From assembly GCF_020860125.1 (NCBI RefSeq), contig NZ_JAJBUX010000023.1:1-64000 (forward strand): a DNA stretch of 64,000 nucleotides. The letters are read 5' to 3'. The stretch is from Cloacibacillus sp. (lineage in GTDB: Bacteria > Synergistota > Synergistia > Synergistales > Synergistaceae). The position numbers and the translations under genes were made by a program. Position 1 is the first letter of the stretch; each line of letters starts with the position of its first letter. Below are positions 9,046 to 18,038 of the stretch, piece by piece. Under the pieces are notes generated by a model that saw only the letters and a program-made list of their open reading frames with translations, did not search any database and was not told the DNA's origin.

Positions 9046-9945
9046 TTATTTGTCAGTCTGTACCTGTTTTGTCTTTTGTTTTTTCACAACCATTTCAGCA
9101 CATTCTATAAAGGATTTTGTGGCAGGGGACGCATCTGACAACAAAGGTACAGCCATTCCCAATGTGCGGTAACAATGAGGTGATAGCTCCCTTAAAACTA
9201 CTCCGTCCTTTTCGTTTTCGGCAATTAGTCCAGGTACCAAGCAAACCCCCAAGTTTTGCCGCGCCATGCTTATCAGCGAATAATCAAAATTGGTGGTATA
9301 GACAACCCTTGGGGTTATCTGGGCTAGAATTTTTTCCACATCTAAATCTCGGCCCGTGGGTGCGACAAAATGTAGTATTGGAGCATTGTTAAGCATTTTA
9401 ATCGGCAGTGGATCGTACTCAGCCAACTGGTTTTCCGGCGACATTGCAGCATAAATAGGATCTTGCAGCAGTTCAATAAAATCATAGCTATGGTAATCCT
9501 GCTGACTTAAAAACGCGACGTCAATAGTGCCTTCGTCAAGACATTTTTCCATATCGCTGCAATTGCCTTTCATTAGCGAGATGTCGATATTCGGGTGCTG
9601 TTTGAGAAATTCTTTTAAAATCTCCGGCAGATAAAATAAAGTTACGCTTGTATAACTGCCTATACGGATACTGCCCCGCGTCAAACCCTTAATCTGCATT
9701 ATTTTGTGATTCATTTGATGATTAATATCTACTAAATCAGTAAAAAATTGTATCAGCTGTTCTCCATCGGGTGTCAAGGAGACGCCCGAATGACAACGTT
9801 TTAGCAGACGGAAGCCAACCTCTTTTTCTATCCCGTTTATAATGTGAGTTATTCCTGATTGAGTATAACCTAAGGATTCCGCAGCTTTCGTTAGGTTATT
9901 ATGTTCTATAACTTTTAAAAATACCTGCAGCTTATTGATATCCAT
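9046..9945 (-). CDS. LysR-family transcriptional regulator
   Basis: 299 residues with an N-terminal winged helix-turn-helix (MDINKLQVFLKVIEHNNLTK, then AAESLGYTQSGITHIINGIE) and a C-terminal periplasmic-binding-protein-like effector domain beginning near GSIRIGSYTS. It is divergent from the NhaC-type transporter and convergent with the CoA-transferase gene, so it most likely controls both arms of this block in response to the imported acid or its CoA ester. A GGGGAG site precedes the ATG. The repeated TCATAGGTA motif in the adjoining gap and upstream of the ligase is a candidate operator. Confidence 0.9.
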   Translation of the reverse strand: MDINKLQVFLKVIEHNNLTKAAESLGYTQSGITHIINGIEKEVGFRLLKRCHSGVSLTPDGEQLIQFFTDLVDINHQMNHKIMQIKGLTRGSIRIGSYTSVTLFYLPEILKEFLKQHPNIDISLMKGNCSDMEKCLDEGTIDVAFLSQQDYHSYDFIELLQDPIYAAMSPENQLAEYDPLPIKMLNNAPILHFVAPTGRDLDVEKILAQITPRVVYTTNFDYSLISMARQNLGVCLVPGLIAENEKDGVVLRELSPHCYRTLGMAVPLLSDASPATKSFIECAEMVVKKQKTKQVQTDK

Positions 9946-10294
9946 AGAAATCTCCCCTTATAAAAATTCTTTCCTTAATTTTATACAAAAATTCATAAGA
10001 TGTTCATGAAAGAATGTAATGGAAAGATTAACAAATATAATTATCATCATAGGTACGTGCGTGTTAATATTTATTTAGATAATTCAGCCATATTAATAAA
10101 GCAAATGTGTATATTTATATTTTTTGCTAAACTTCACAAAGCATTAAATTACTACCTATGATTTTAAGTTCGCACGGCGAAGGGGCTCGCCGATTCGAAC
10201 TACACAAGAAACAGTATTGTGCCGTACTCGATTAGTACCGCTGTTTTGTTTTTTGTACCGCATATTCAGAAAACCGAAAAAGGAGAATATAAAA
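9946..10294. promoter_or_regulatory. Divergent control region between LysR and transporter genes
   Basis: AT-rich 349-bp gap. TCATAGGTA occurs at 10047-10055 and again inverted (TACCTATGA) at 10153-10161; a third copy lies at 5001-5009 before the ligase gene. A hairpin with two stems (GTTCG/CGAAC and CGGCGA/TCGCCG) spans 10168-10200, inside the likely transporter leader. The first motifs look like regulator sites; the hairpin could be an RNA control element or simply stabilise the leader. Confidence 0.5.
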
Positions 10295-11770
10295 ATGGCT
10301 GAAAACAGAACATTCCGTAAACCTACATTGGCCGAAGCTATCATTGTCGTACTGGCACTTTTTCTTCCAATCACGATAGGTAATATAATATTGGGCTATA
10401 ATATAATTTTAATGTTGTTAGTCGCAGGTTCCTTGGCATCTTTAATGGCCATGTGCATCGGCTGGCGATGGAAAAAAATTGAAACTTCCATCATCAAGCA
10501 TTTGGACGGAGCCATGCCTTGTGTGTTCATACTATTTATGATTGGTGTCGTAGTCGCATCGTTTATTTTTGCCGGCTCCATACCGATGCTTATCTATTAT
10601 GGAATGCACATGGTAAACCCTAAATTTCTGATGCTCTGCTCGCTGTTGATTTGCTCTGTGTTGTCCGTAGCAACAGGTTTGTCTTGGACTTCTGCCGGTA
10701 CTGCTGGTGTCGCTCTGATGGGTATTGCCATGGGGCTCGAAGTTCCGCTTCCTCCCGTTCTTGGAGCTATCGTTGCCGGTGCAGTTATTGGTGACAAATT
10801 ATCCCCTCTTTCCGATACTACGAATCTTGCCGCGATGGCCACCGGTGTTTATCTTTATGACCATATCAGAAGCATGCTGTGGACGACTGTTCCGGCTTTT
10901 ATAGTTGCCGCAGTCATTTATACAGTCTATGGTTTAACCAGTATTTCCGGAGGTTCTCTAGAGTCTGAGAATGTTACGATTATGCTGCGGCAGATGGATC
11001 AAATATATAATTGGAATATACTTTTGATGATTCCGTTTGTCATTATGATCGGCGGAGCTCTTTTGAAATATCCCGCAGTTCCCTGTATGTTCGGGGCATC
11101 ACTGGTAGCCATTGTTTTGGGAGTCTATGTACAGGGTTTCAGTTTTGCTGACGGCGTTAATTGCCTGATGTCAGGTTTCAAGGTAAGTATGGCCTCATCT
11201 TCAGGCATAGACCCGGAAGCTATTTCTCCCGCTGTTTTAAAGCTTCTACATCGCGGTGGTTTAAACAGCATGTTCTTTACAATTTGTATTGTCATCAGCG
11301 CATATACCTATACTGGAATTGCTCAGGGCGCAGGCTATTTTGATATATTGCTGGAACACCTTGTCGGTAAAAAGGCATCACAGGGTATGACCGTTCTTAT
11401 AGCGGTTATTTCAGGAATATTTCTGACGATTTTTGGCGGTATCAGTTACATTCCGATCATTATGCTTGGCACGTTATTTAAAAAGCCATTCCTGCGTCAC
11501 AATCTTGACCTCAGCAACTTATCGCGTACCTGCGAAGATACCGGTACGATGTTCATTGCCTGTGTTCCTTGGGCGTCCTCAGGGGTTTATTATCACGGAG
11601 TCTTTGGTGTCAGCGTGCTTACCTTTGCTCCCTGGATTATAATTTCTTTCATTTGTCCGGTTCTTGCCGTTATTTACGGGTACACTGGCTTTGGGATGAA
11701 AAAGATATCGCCAGAGGAGGCAAAACGTCAGTTAGCTGCATTAGAAGCAGAGGATTCCGTTATCGTGTAG
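10295..11770 (+). CDS. NhaC-type Na+/H+ antiporter family transporter
   Basis: 491 residues with about 11-12 hydrophobic membrane segments. The GDKLSPLSDTTNLAA motif in the middle is diagnostic of the NhaC family, and SWTSAGTAGVALMGIA matches its other conserved segment. Members exchange Na+ for H+ or, as in malate/lactate antiporters, organic acids. Because it belongs to a CoA-activation block with its own LysR gene, I infer that it moves the pathway's acid or product. The start is the ATG at 10295 after AAGGAG; an upstream in-frame ATG at 10217 would add 26 residues without a ribosome-binding site and overlap the leader. Confidence 0.88.
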   Translation: MAENRTFRKPTLAEAIIVVLALFLPITIGNIILGYNIILMLLVAGSLASLMAMCIGWRWKKIETSIIKHLDGAMPCVFILFMIGVVVASFIFAGSIPMLIYYGMHMVNPKFLMLCSLLICSVLSVATGLSWTSAGTAGVALMGIAMGLEVPLPPVLGAIVAGAVIGDKLSPLSDTTNLAAMATGVYLYDHIRSMLWTTVPAFIVAAVIYTVYGLTSISGGSLESENVTIMLRQMDQIYNWNILLMIPFVIMIGGALLKYPAVPCMFGASLVAIVLGVYVQGFSFADGVNCLMSGFKVSMASSSGIDPEAISPAVLKLLHRGGLNSMFFTICIVISAYTYTGIAQGAGYFDILLEHLVGKKASQGMTVLIAVISGIFLTIFGGISYIPIIMLGTLFKKPFLRHNLDLSNLSRTCEDTGTMFIACVPWASSGVYYHGVFGVSVLTFAPWIIISFICPVLAVIYGYTGFGMKKISPEEAKRQLAALEAEDSVIV

Positions 11771-11885
11771 GAGTTTTGTGAACGTTATGGATGTTAAGAT
11801 TTATTAAATTAGCAGGATTTTAGGTGATGTAAAACAATTACATTTTGTAGGAAATATCGTTAGTTTTATTTATACCGACAAAATA

Positions 11886-11917
11886 GAAGGCGCGGTCATA
11901 TTTTTGCCCGCGCCTTC
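11886..11917 (-). terminator. Hairpin terminator after gltX
   Basis: Ten-bp stem GAAGGCGCGG/CCGCGCCTTC with a 12-base loop, 19 bp beyond the gltX stop and followed on the minus strand by TATTTTG. It also lies downstream of the transporter gene, so it may act in both directions. Confidence 0.7.
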
Positions 11918-11935
11918 GTCGCGTTGCTCGTATGC

Positions 11936-13276
11936 TTAAACCAGGCCGTAAAATGCCAGCCGTTTTTTCGTCTCTTCTTTTCCGAGCTGGCTTGCCACCT
12001 CGAAGACGCCGGGGCTGACTTTGCGGCCTGTGAGGGCCCAGCGCATCGGCGTAGCAGATTCTTTCATCGAACTTTCGTTGGCGGCGAAGATAGTCTGTGC
12101 CTGCTCGTGGAGGTGTTCAGGGGTGCCATCTCCCCACGCCGCAAGCAGTTCACCGTAGATTTTTTTGAGCTTCGGATGCAGCTCTTCTTTGATATCGTTC
12201 CCGTCGTAACGCTCCTGCACTTTGGCGAAGTCGAGGAAGTAGTCGCTGTATTCGGCGACCTGGATCGTCGTCTGGCCGCGTCCGCCCATCGTCTTTAGCG
12301 AGGCGGCGAGGTAGCCGTCGCCGAATTTGTCCACGGGCAACCCCATCTGTATCCAGAACGGGCGTATGACTTCCAGCAGTTTTTCCGGAGCCATGCGCTT
12401 CATCTGTTCCTGGTTTATGTGGTTGAGTTTGTCGATGTCAAGCACAGCGGGTTTTCTCGTGACGTTTTTGATGTCGAAGAGCTCCACCGCCTCGGCGCGG
12501 GAGAATATCTCCTCGCCGTTTCTCGGCGACCAGCCGAGCAGCGCGAGGAAGTTGAATACGCCGTCGGGGAGATAGCCCAGGTCGTTGTATTCAAATACGG
12601 AGGTCGCGCCCTGGCGCTTCGAGAGCTTTTTCTTGTCTTTGCCAAGTATCATTGGCAGGTGCGCGAATCCCGGCCTCTCAAAGCCGAGGGCGTCGTAGAT
12701 TAGGAGCTGTTTCGGTGTGTTGATGACGTGGTCCTCGCCGCGGATGACCATGTTTATCCCCATCGTGTAGTCGTCGATGACGACGGCGTAATTGTAGGTC
12801 GGCATGCCGTCGCGCTTCATAATGACGATATCTTTTATGGTGCCGTCCTGATTGACGGAGGCGTTTTCACTCTCGACGTCGATGTCGCCGTAGACTTCGT
12901 CGTGGAAGTGGATATGTTTGCCCGGCAAAACTTTGAAGAAGACCGCGCCGTCCTGTTCGTAGGCCTTGCCCTCGTCGAGGAGCTGCTGCGTGTATTTTTT
13001 ATAAAGGTGCATACGCTCCGACTGGCGGTAAGGCCCGTAATCTCCGCCCTTGTCGGGGCCCTCGTCCCAATCCAGTCCCATCCAGCGCATGCCGTCGAGG
13101 ATGCTCTGTTCGTATTCCTTTGTCGAACGCTCCAGGTCGGTATCCTCGATGCGAAGCACGAAAGCGCCGCCAGTCCGGCGCGCGAGTAGCCAGTTGAAGA
13201 GCGCGGTGTGCGCTCCGCCGATGTGGAGCGATCCCGTCGGGCTCGGTGCGAATCTTACTCTTACCTTATCGGTCAT
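11936..13276 (-). CDS. gltX: Glutamyl-tRNA synthetase, shortened form
   Basis: Charges tRNA-Glu (or tRNA-Gln in organisms that use the amidotransferase route). The class I signatures are present: HIGGAHT near residue 18 for HIGH and KKLSKRQG near 215 for KMSKS, with the LRIEDTDLERS glutamate-site segment between. At 446 residues it is shorter than usual (about 470-490): the acceptor-stem insertion that normally follows GxAY, often zinc-binding with a YDGR segment, is reduced to GKAYEQDGAVFFKV, about 35-40 residues shorter. The rest, including the anticodon-binding C-terminal part, looks complete, so I regard it as functional. Confidence 0.93.
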   Translation of the reverse strand: MTDKVRVRFAPSPTGSLHIGGAHTALFNWLLARRTGGAFVLRIEDTDLERSTKEYEQSILDGMRWMGLDWDEGPDKGGDYGPYRQSERMHLYKKYTQQLLDEGKAYEQDGAVFFKVLPGKHIHFHDEVYGDIDVESENASVNQDGTIKDIVIMKRDGMPTYNYAVVIDDYTMGINMVIRGEDHVINTPKQLLIYDALGFERPGFAHLPMILGKDKKKLSKRQGATSVFEYNDLGYLPDGVFNFLALLGWSPRNGEEIFSRAEAVELFDIKNVTRKPAVLDIDKLNHINQEQMKRMAPEKLLEVIRPFWIQMGLPVDKFGDGYLAASLKTMGGRGQTTIQVAEYSDYFLDFAKVQERYDGNDIKEELHPKLKKIYGELLAAWGDGTPEHLHEQAQTIFAANESSMKESATPMRWALTGRKVSPGVFEVASQLGKEETKKRLAFYGLV

Positions 13277-13436
13277 TTATTATTTCCTCCCCTGAATTTT
13301 TACATATTCTATGTGGCGATAACAGAAACGATTCCTTTAAAATAGTCTTTGGAGTATTATAGACGAACCGCACTGGCGGCGTATAGACTCATTGCCACAA
13401 GTGAATATTATATCCTAAAGACTGCGAGGATGGGTT

Positions 13437-15986
13437 ATGAAAAAACAAATGCTATTGATAGACGGACACGGGCTCGCGTATCGGGGCTTTTACGCGCTGC
13501 CGGAAAATCTCGCGGCGACGGACGGGACGCCGACGAACGCCATCCTTGGGTTTATGAATATGCTGATGAAGGCGCTTGAGGAGTGGCCCTCCGAAGGGCT
13601 GGGAATATTTTTTGACGCGAAGGGGCCGACGAAGCGCCACGAACTGTTTGAAAATTATAAGGAGGGACGCAAACCGATGCCCGATTCCTTCAAGGTACAG
13701 CTGCCGCTTATCGTGGAGCTCTGCGCCGGAATGGGGCTGCCGGTCTTCATGCGCGAGGGGGTTGAGGCGGACGACTGTATCGTCTCCACGGCGGTGGCCG
13801 GCGCACGTGACGGCTGGGGCGTGAAGATACTCTCCGCTGATAAAGACCTGTTTCAGGCGATAAACGGTGATATAGCGGTGATCCGCCCCTCGCGCGGCGT
13901 GACGGACTTTAACCTTTGTGACGAGGAGAGTTTCAGGGAGAAGTACGGATTTGAACCTATGCTGATGGCCGACTATCTCGCGCTGGTGGGCGACGCGGTG
14001 GATAACATCCCCGGTGTTCCCGGCATCGGCGACAAGACGGCGAAGGAGCTGGTCGGTAAGTTCGGCGCGCTGGAGGGGATTTATGAAAATCTCGATTCGG
14101 TGGCCAAGGCGCGCCGCGGCAGGCTTGAAGAGCATCGGGAGCTGGCCTTCCGCAGCCGCGAGCTGATCGTTCCGCAGCCGACGGCGCCGGTGCCTTTCGC
14201 AGAGCTGGCGGTGGGTGATCCGCGGATGGAGGAGCTTCTGCCCTTATGCCGCCGTCTGGGGCTGAAAAAGCTGTTGGAACGTTTCGCTGACGGCACGGAG
14301 CCCGCTGCCGGCGAGGAGGCGCAGAGTGTCATGACCCGGGAGATAAAGGCTGTTGATGTTTCGCTAGATGAGCTGCTTGCCTCGGACGATCTTGCGATAG
14401 CGCCGGCGGTGATTTTGCTCGGCGGTTTCGCCCTCGCCGACAGGGAGGGACGGACGGCTAACCTTGACCTTTCCTCTGCCGAAGATGTCGAAAAGTTCCG
14501 CGGCTGGTCTGAGCATGGGACGCTCACCCTCTATGGCTGCCGGACGCTGATGTCTCTCTCCCCGGAGCTGCCGCTGCCGCCATTTGAGAGGATACGCGAC
14601 CTTGAGATCGCCAATTATCTGCTTCATCCCGACCGCGGCGGCTTAAAGGGCATCGCGCGCGCCATCGGCGGAGATCTGCCGGAGGACCGTGAGCTGGCGC
14701 TGCGTCTCTTCGACCTGTATGAGTTTTTTGAACCCGATATAAAGAGGTACGGTCTGGATAAGGTGATGCTGGAGATCGACCTGCCGCTCTCCAGAACGCT
14801 CGCCAAGATGTACCGCACGGGGATACACGCGGACGCCGAGATGCTTGCCGCAGTGGAGGATGAGCTTTCGCACAACATCGCCGCCGCGGAGGCGGATATC
14901 GAAAACTATGTTGGCGAGAGGATAAATCTTTCGTCTCCGAAGCAGGTGAGCCAGCTTCTCTTTGAGCGGCTGATGCTGCCGCCGATAAAGAAGAACCACA
15001 GGGGCTATTCTACCGACGCTTATGTGCTCGAGGAGCTTTCCAAGCTGCCCGAGCCGCTCTGTGTCGTACCGCAGAAGATAATAAACTACCGCGAGGAGTC
15101 TAAGGTGCAGACGGGGTTTGTGCAGCCCTTCCTGAAGCTGAGCCGCGAGGGCGACGGCCTCATCCATTCAACCTTCGACCACCTGGCTACCGGCACGGGC
15201 CGTCTTGCCAGCAAGGACCCCAACGTTCAAAATATGCCGGTCTTCGGCGACTGGGCAGACCGCTTCCGCGCCTGCTTCACGCCGCGCGACGGGGAATCTG
15301 TTTTTGTCGCGGCGGACTATTCTCAGATCGAGCTGCGTGTTCTGGCGGACCTGACCGGTGAGGAGAAGCTTATTCAGGCCTTCCACGACGGTCATGATGT
15401 TCACCTTGAGACGGCCTCATGGGTCTTTGGACTGCCCTCCGGCGATATCACCCCCGAGCAGCGCCGTTTCGCTAAGGTGGTAAATTTTGGCCTGATTTAC
15501 GGCATGAGCGCCTTTGGCCTCGCGCAGAGGCTGGGTATTCCGCGCAACGTGGCGGCGCAGATGGTGGACAAATATTTCAGCGTGCTGCCGAAGGTGCAGA
15601 AGTATATGAGTGACAGCGTCTCGGAGGCGAAGGAGCGTGGTTACACGATGTCGCATTTTGGGCGGATACGGCCGCTCTCCGAGGTGGCGACCATCGATGG
15701 ACGCGGCAATAATCCTATTAACCGCGTGGCGGTGAATACCCCGCTTCAGAGCACTGCGGCCGACATCGCCAAGGTCGCCCTCTTTCGCTTCGACGAGGTG
15801 TTGGAGAGGGAATTCCCCACGGCGAAGACTGTACTTCAGATACACGACTCCATCATCTGCGAGTGCCGCCGGGACGAAGCCGAGGCGGTGGAGAAGCTGC
15901 TGGTAAAGACAATGGAGGCCGTCGATATCCTCAAGGTGCCGCTCAAAGCGGAGCCGAAGCGGGGGCTCTCGCTGAAGGAAGTCTAG
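13437..15986 (+). CDS. polA: DNA polymerase I
   Basis: 849 residues. The N-terminal third is the 5'-3' flap exonuclease (DGHGLAYRGFYALP; EADDCIVST; SADKDLFQ; VPGIGDKTAKELV). The middle part aligns by position with the proofreading domain but lacks the DxE exonuclease motif, so 3'-5' activity is probably lost, as in Taq-type enzymes. The C-terminal polymerase has motif A (VAADYSQIELRVLA), the O-helix RRFAKVVNFGLIYG and motif C (QIHDSIICE). It fills gaps in repair and removes Okazaki primers. It is divergent from gltX with a 160-bp gap between them. Confidence 0.97.
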   Translation: MKKQMLLIDGHGLAYRGFYALPENLAATDGTPTNAILGFMNMLMKALEEWPSEGLGIFFDAKGPTKRHELFENYKEGRKPMPDSFKVQLPLIVELCAGMGLPVFMREGVEADDCIVSTAVAGARDGWGVKILSADKDLFQAINGDIAVIRPSRGVTDFNLCDEESFREKYGFEPMLMADYLALVGDAVDNIPGVPGIGDKTAKELVGKFGALEGIYENLDSVAKARRGRLEEHRELAFRSRELIVPQPTAPVPFAELAVGDPRMEELLPLCRRLGLKKLLERFADGTEPAAGEEAQSVMTREIKAVDVSLDELLASDDLAIAPAVILLGGFALADREGRTANLDLSSAEDVEKFRGWSEHGTLTLYGCRTLMSLSPELPLPPFERIRDLEIANYLLHPDRGGLKGIARAIGGDLPEDRELALRLFDLYEFFEPDIKRYGLDKVMLEIDLPLSRTLAKMYRTGIHADAEMLAAVEDELSHNIAAAEADIENYVGERINLSSPKQVSQLLFERLMLPPIKKNHRGYSTDAYVLEELSKLPEPLCVVPQKIINYREESKVQTGFVQPFLKLSREGDGLIHSTFDHLATGTGRLASKDPNVQNMPVFGDWADRFRACFTPRDGESVFVAADYSQIELRVLADLTGEEKLIQAFHDGHDVHLETASWVFGLPSGDITPEQRRFAKVVNFGLIYGMSAFGLAQRLGIPRNVAAQMVDKYFSVLPKVQKYMSDSVSEAKERGYTMSHFGRIRPLSEVATIDGRGNNPINRVAVNTPLQSTAADIAKVALFRFDEVLEREFPTAKTVLQIHDSIICECRRDEAEAVEKLLVKTMEAVDILKVPLKAEPKRGLSLKEV

Positions 15987-16104
15987 CCATTTGGACTATA
16001 TCTGAGCGACCTGCGGGTTTATCGTTCCGCATATGCGGCGGGATGGCGGTTCCCTGCCGTTCTGCCGCTTAAAAGTATCTTATCGACGAAAGAGGGAATA
16101 TAGG

Positions 16105-16431
16105 ATGTTTGTACTGGACAGTCAGATCGCGTCGGAGGAGCTTGACAACGGTGTTGTGAGAAAGATCAAAGGTTACATTGACGATCTCATGCTTGTCGAG
16201 CTTACCTGGAAGGCGGGGCAGGAGGGCGTTCTGCACCATCATCCGCACCGTCAGTGCGATTATGTGGTGAAGGGGCGTTTCGAGGTAACCCTTGGCGGCG
16301 AAAAGAGGGCGCTTGGACCGGGGGACTGTTTTTATGTCAAGGCCGACGTCCCGCACGGCGTTAAAGCGCTTGAGGACGGTGGCGTATTGCTGGATATCTT
16401 CACGCCGATGCGTGAAGACTTTATAAAGTAG
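16105..16431 (+). CDS. Small single-domain cupin
   Basis: 108 residues with both cupin motifs: HHHPHRQCDYVVKGRFEV (two or three metal-binding histidines and a glutamate) and GPGDCFYVKADVPHGV (the last histidine). It would fold as one beta barrel binding a divalent metal. No substrate can be named; such proteins are sugar or keto-acid enzymes or sensors. The ATG at 16105 has an AGAGGGAATA site before it; an upstream in-frame ATG at 16033 lacks one. The alcohol dehydrogenase begins 18 bp downstream, so the two are likely cotranscribed. Confidence 0.85.
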   Translation: MFVLDSQIASEELDNGVVRKIKGYIDDLMLVELTWKAGQEGVLHHHPHRQCDYVVKGRFEVTLGGEKRALGPGDCFYVKADVPHGVKALEDGGVLLDIFTPMREDFIK

Positions 16432-16449
16432 TAAGAGGGCCTTTATATT

Positions 16450-17628
16450 ATGCAGAATTTTACCTATTACGCGCCGACGAAGATCGTCTTCGGCAAAGAG
16501 ACGGAGAAAGAAACCGGCGCACTGATCCGTGAACAGGGATGCGAACGGGCACTTATCGTATACGGCAGCGGCAGCGTAAAGCGCAGCGGGCTGCTGGAGC
16601 GCATCTCCGCCTCGCTTGAGGATGCCGGAGTCTCCCATGTAGAGCTGGGGGGCGTCATTCCTAATCCGCGCCTTTCAAAGGTCCGCGAGGGAATAGAGCT
16701 CTGCCGCCGTGAGAAAGCCGACTTTTTGCTCTCCGTGGGAGGCGGCAGCGTTATCGATACCGCGAAGGCGATCAGTTACGGCGTTCCGTATGCGGGAGAT
16801 GTGTGGGATTTCTTCGCGGGTAAGGCCGCAGCGCAGGCTGCCCTGCCGATGGGCTGCGTGCTGACGATCGCCGCCGCGGGCAGCGAGATGAGCAATTCAA
16901 GCGTCATCACGAACGAGGAGAACGGACTTAAGCGTGGATACCGGAGCGACCTCTCGCGGCAGCGTTTCGCGGTGCTGAACCCCGAGCTCACATACACGCT
17001 GCCGCCATACCAGACGGCGAACGGCGCCGTCGATATCATGATGCATACGATGGAGCGCTACTTTACCTCCGAATGCGACCTTCTCTTAACCGACGCGCTT
17101 GGCGAGGGGCTGATGCGCACGGTGATGGAGTGTGCTCGCACGCTGCGCGATGATCCCACGAATTACGCCGCCCGCGCCAACATGATGTGGGCCTCCAGCC
17201 TTTCGCACAACGGACTGACGGGCTGCGGTTCGGTCGAGGACTGGGCCTCTCATCAGCTGCAGCACGAGCTTGGCGGAATGTTCGACTGCTCGCACAGCGC
17301 GGGGCTCGCGGCGGTATGGCCCTCATGGGCGCGTTATGTGATGGACGCCGATTACGTGCTGTTCGCCCGCTTCGCCGTGAAGGTGATGGGGGCAGCTCCC
17401 GCAGCGGACGAGCGGGAGACGGCGGAGCGTGGCGTCGCCGCCGTTGAGTTCTTCTTCCGTTCGATAGGGATGCCGACAAATATTCGAGAGCTGGGTTACG
17501 AACTCAGCGAGGCACAGATCGCGGAGCTCGCCGAAAAGTGTACCAACGGCAGAACGCGCACCGTAGGCGGCTTAAAAAAGCTGGGTTACGGAGACATCGT
17601 AAAAATTTATGAGGGCGCGCGCGGTTGA
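16450..17628 (+). CDS. Iron-containing alcohol dehydrogenase (BdhA/YqhD-like)
   Basis: 392 residues, the family's typical length. The nucleotide-binding GGGSVIDTAKA is at about 97-107 and the metal ligands can be placed at D195, H199, H268 and H282 (DIMMHTMERY, SHQLQHE, CSHSAG). Members reduce aldehydes to alcohols with NAD(P)H, for example butyraldehyde or toxic short-chain aldehydes. The pairing with a cupin gene gives no firm substrate. In a fermenting anaerobe it could regenerate NAD(P)+ or detoxify aldehydes. Confidence 0.92.
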   Translation: MQNFTYYAPTKIVFGKETEKETGALIREQGCERALIVYGSGSVKRSGLLERISASLEDAGVSHVELGGVIPNPRLSKVREGIELCRREKADFLLSVGGGSVIDTAKAISYGVPYAGDVWDFFAGKAAAQAALPMGCVLTIAAAGSEMSNSSVITNEENGLKRGYRSDLSRQRFAVLNPELTYTLPPYQTANGAVDIMMHTMERYFTSECDLLLTDALGEGLMRTVMECARTLRDDPTNYAARANMMWASSLSHNGLTGCGSVEDWASHQLQHELGGMFDCSHSAGLAAVWPSWARYVMDADYVLFARFAVKVMGAAPAADERETAERGVAAVEFFFRSIGMPTNIRELGYELSEAQIAELAEKCTNGRTRTVGGLKKLGYGDIVKIYEGARG

Positions 17629-17680
17629 GGACAGTGTTTTTTCGTAACGCGCTTATAATCAGGTAAATGAAATAAAAAAC

Positions 17681-17709
17681 TTGCGTCTGCCGGCAATCTG
17701 GCATATAAT
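17681..17709 (+). promoter_or_regulatory. Sigma-70-type promoter of rpmE
   Basis: TTGCGT at 17681-17686 and TATAAT at 17704-17709, separated by 17 bp. Transcription would start near 17716, giving a leader of about 40 bases before rpmE. Confidence 0.8.
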
Positions 17710-17755
17710 ACATTGCTGTATGTTAGACGTACTTGAACATCTGGAGGTGCAATAA

Positions 17756-17992
17756 ATGAAGAAGGACATCCACCCGAAATACGAAACCTGCAAGGTCACC
17801 TGCGCCTGTGGCAATACATTTGAGACTAAGTCCACTGTGGGCGATATGAGAGTTTCGGTCTGCAGCGCATGCCATCCTTTCTACACTGGTAAGAAGGGCC
17901 GCGTCATCGAAGCGGGACGTCTTGAGAAGTTCCGTCAGAAGTATGCCGGCGTGAATTACGGACAGAAGAACGTCAGCGAGACCGCCGAATAG
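17756..17992 (+). CDS. rpmE: Ribosomal protein L31, zinc form
   Basis: 78-residue component of the large ribosomal subunit at the bridge to the small subunit. The four zinc cysteines are present at C16, C18, C36 and C39 (CAC and CSAC), so this is the zinc-containing C+ type rather than the zinc-free paralogue made under zinc limitation. MKKDIHP at the start and HPFYTGK are family signatures. It is a single-gene unit with a strong promoter before it and a terminator hairpin behind. Confidence 0.97.
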   Translation: MKKDIHPKYETCKVTCACGNTFETKSTVGDMRVSVCSACHPFYTGKKGRVIEAGRLEKFRQKYAGVNYGQKNVSETAE

Positions 17993-18003
17993 CTTTTCGA
18001 TTT

Positions 18004-18038
18004 AAGAGGGGGGCGCTTAGGCGAACCCCTCTTTTGTT
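18004..18038 (+). terminator. Intrinsic terminator of rpmE
   Basis: AAGAGGGG/CCCCTCTT stem with a 14-base loop followed by TTGTTT, 12 bp after the rpmE stop. Confidence 0.85.

Noticed and set aside
10168..10200. tRNA-like 3' half (GTTCGAATC on the minus strand)
   Set aside because: The T-loop-like sequence has no matching T-stem, acceptor stem or anticodon arm around it; it is simply one arm of a hairpin.
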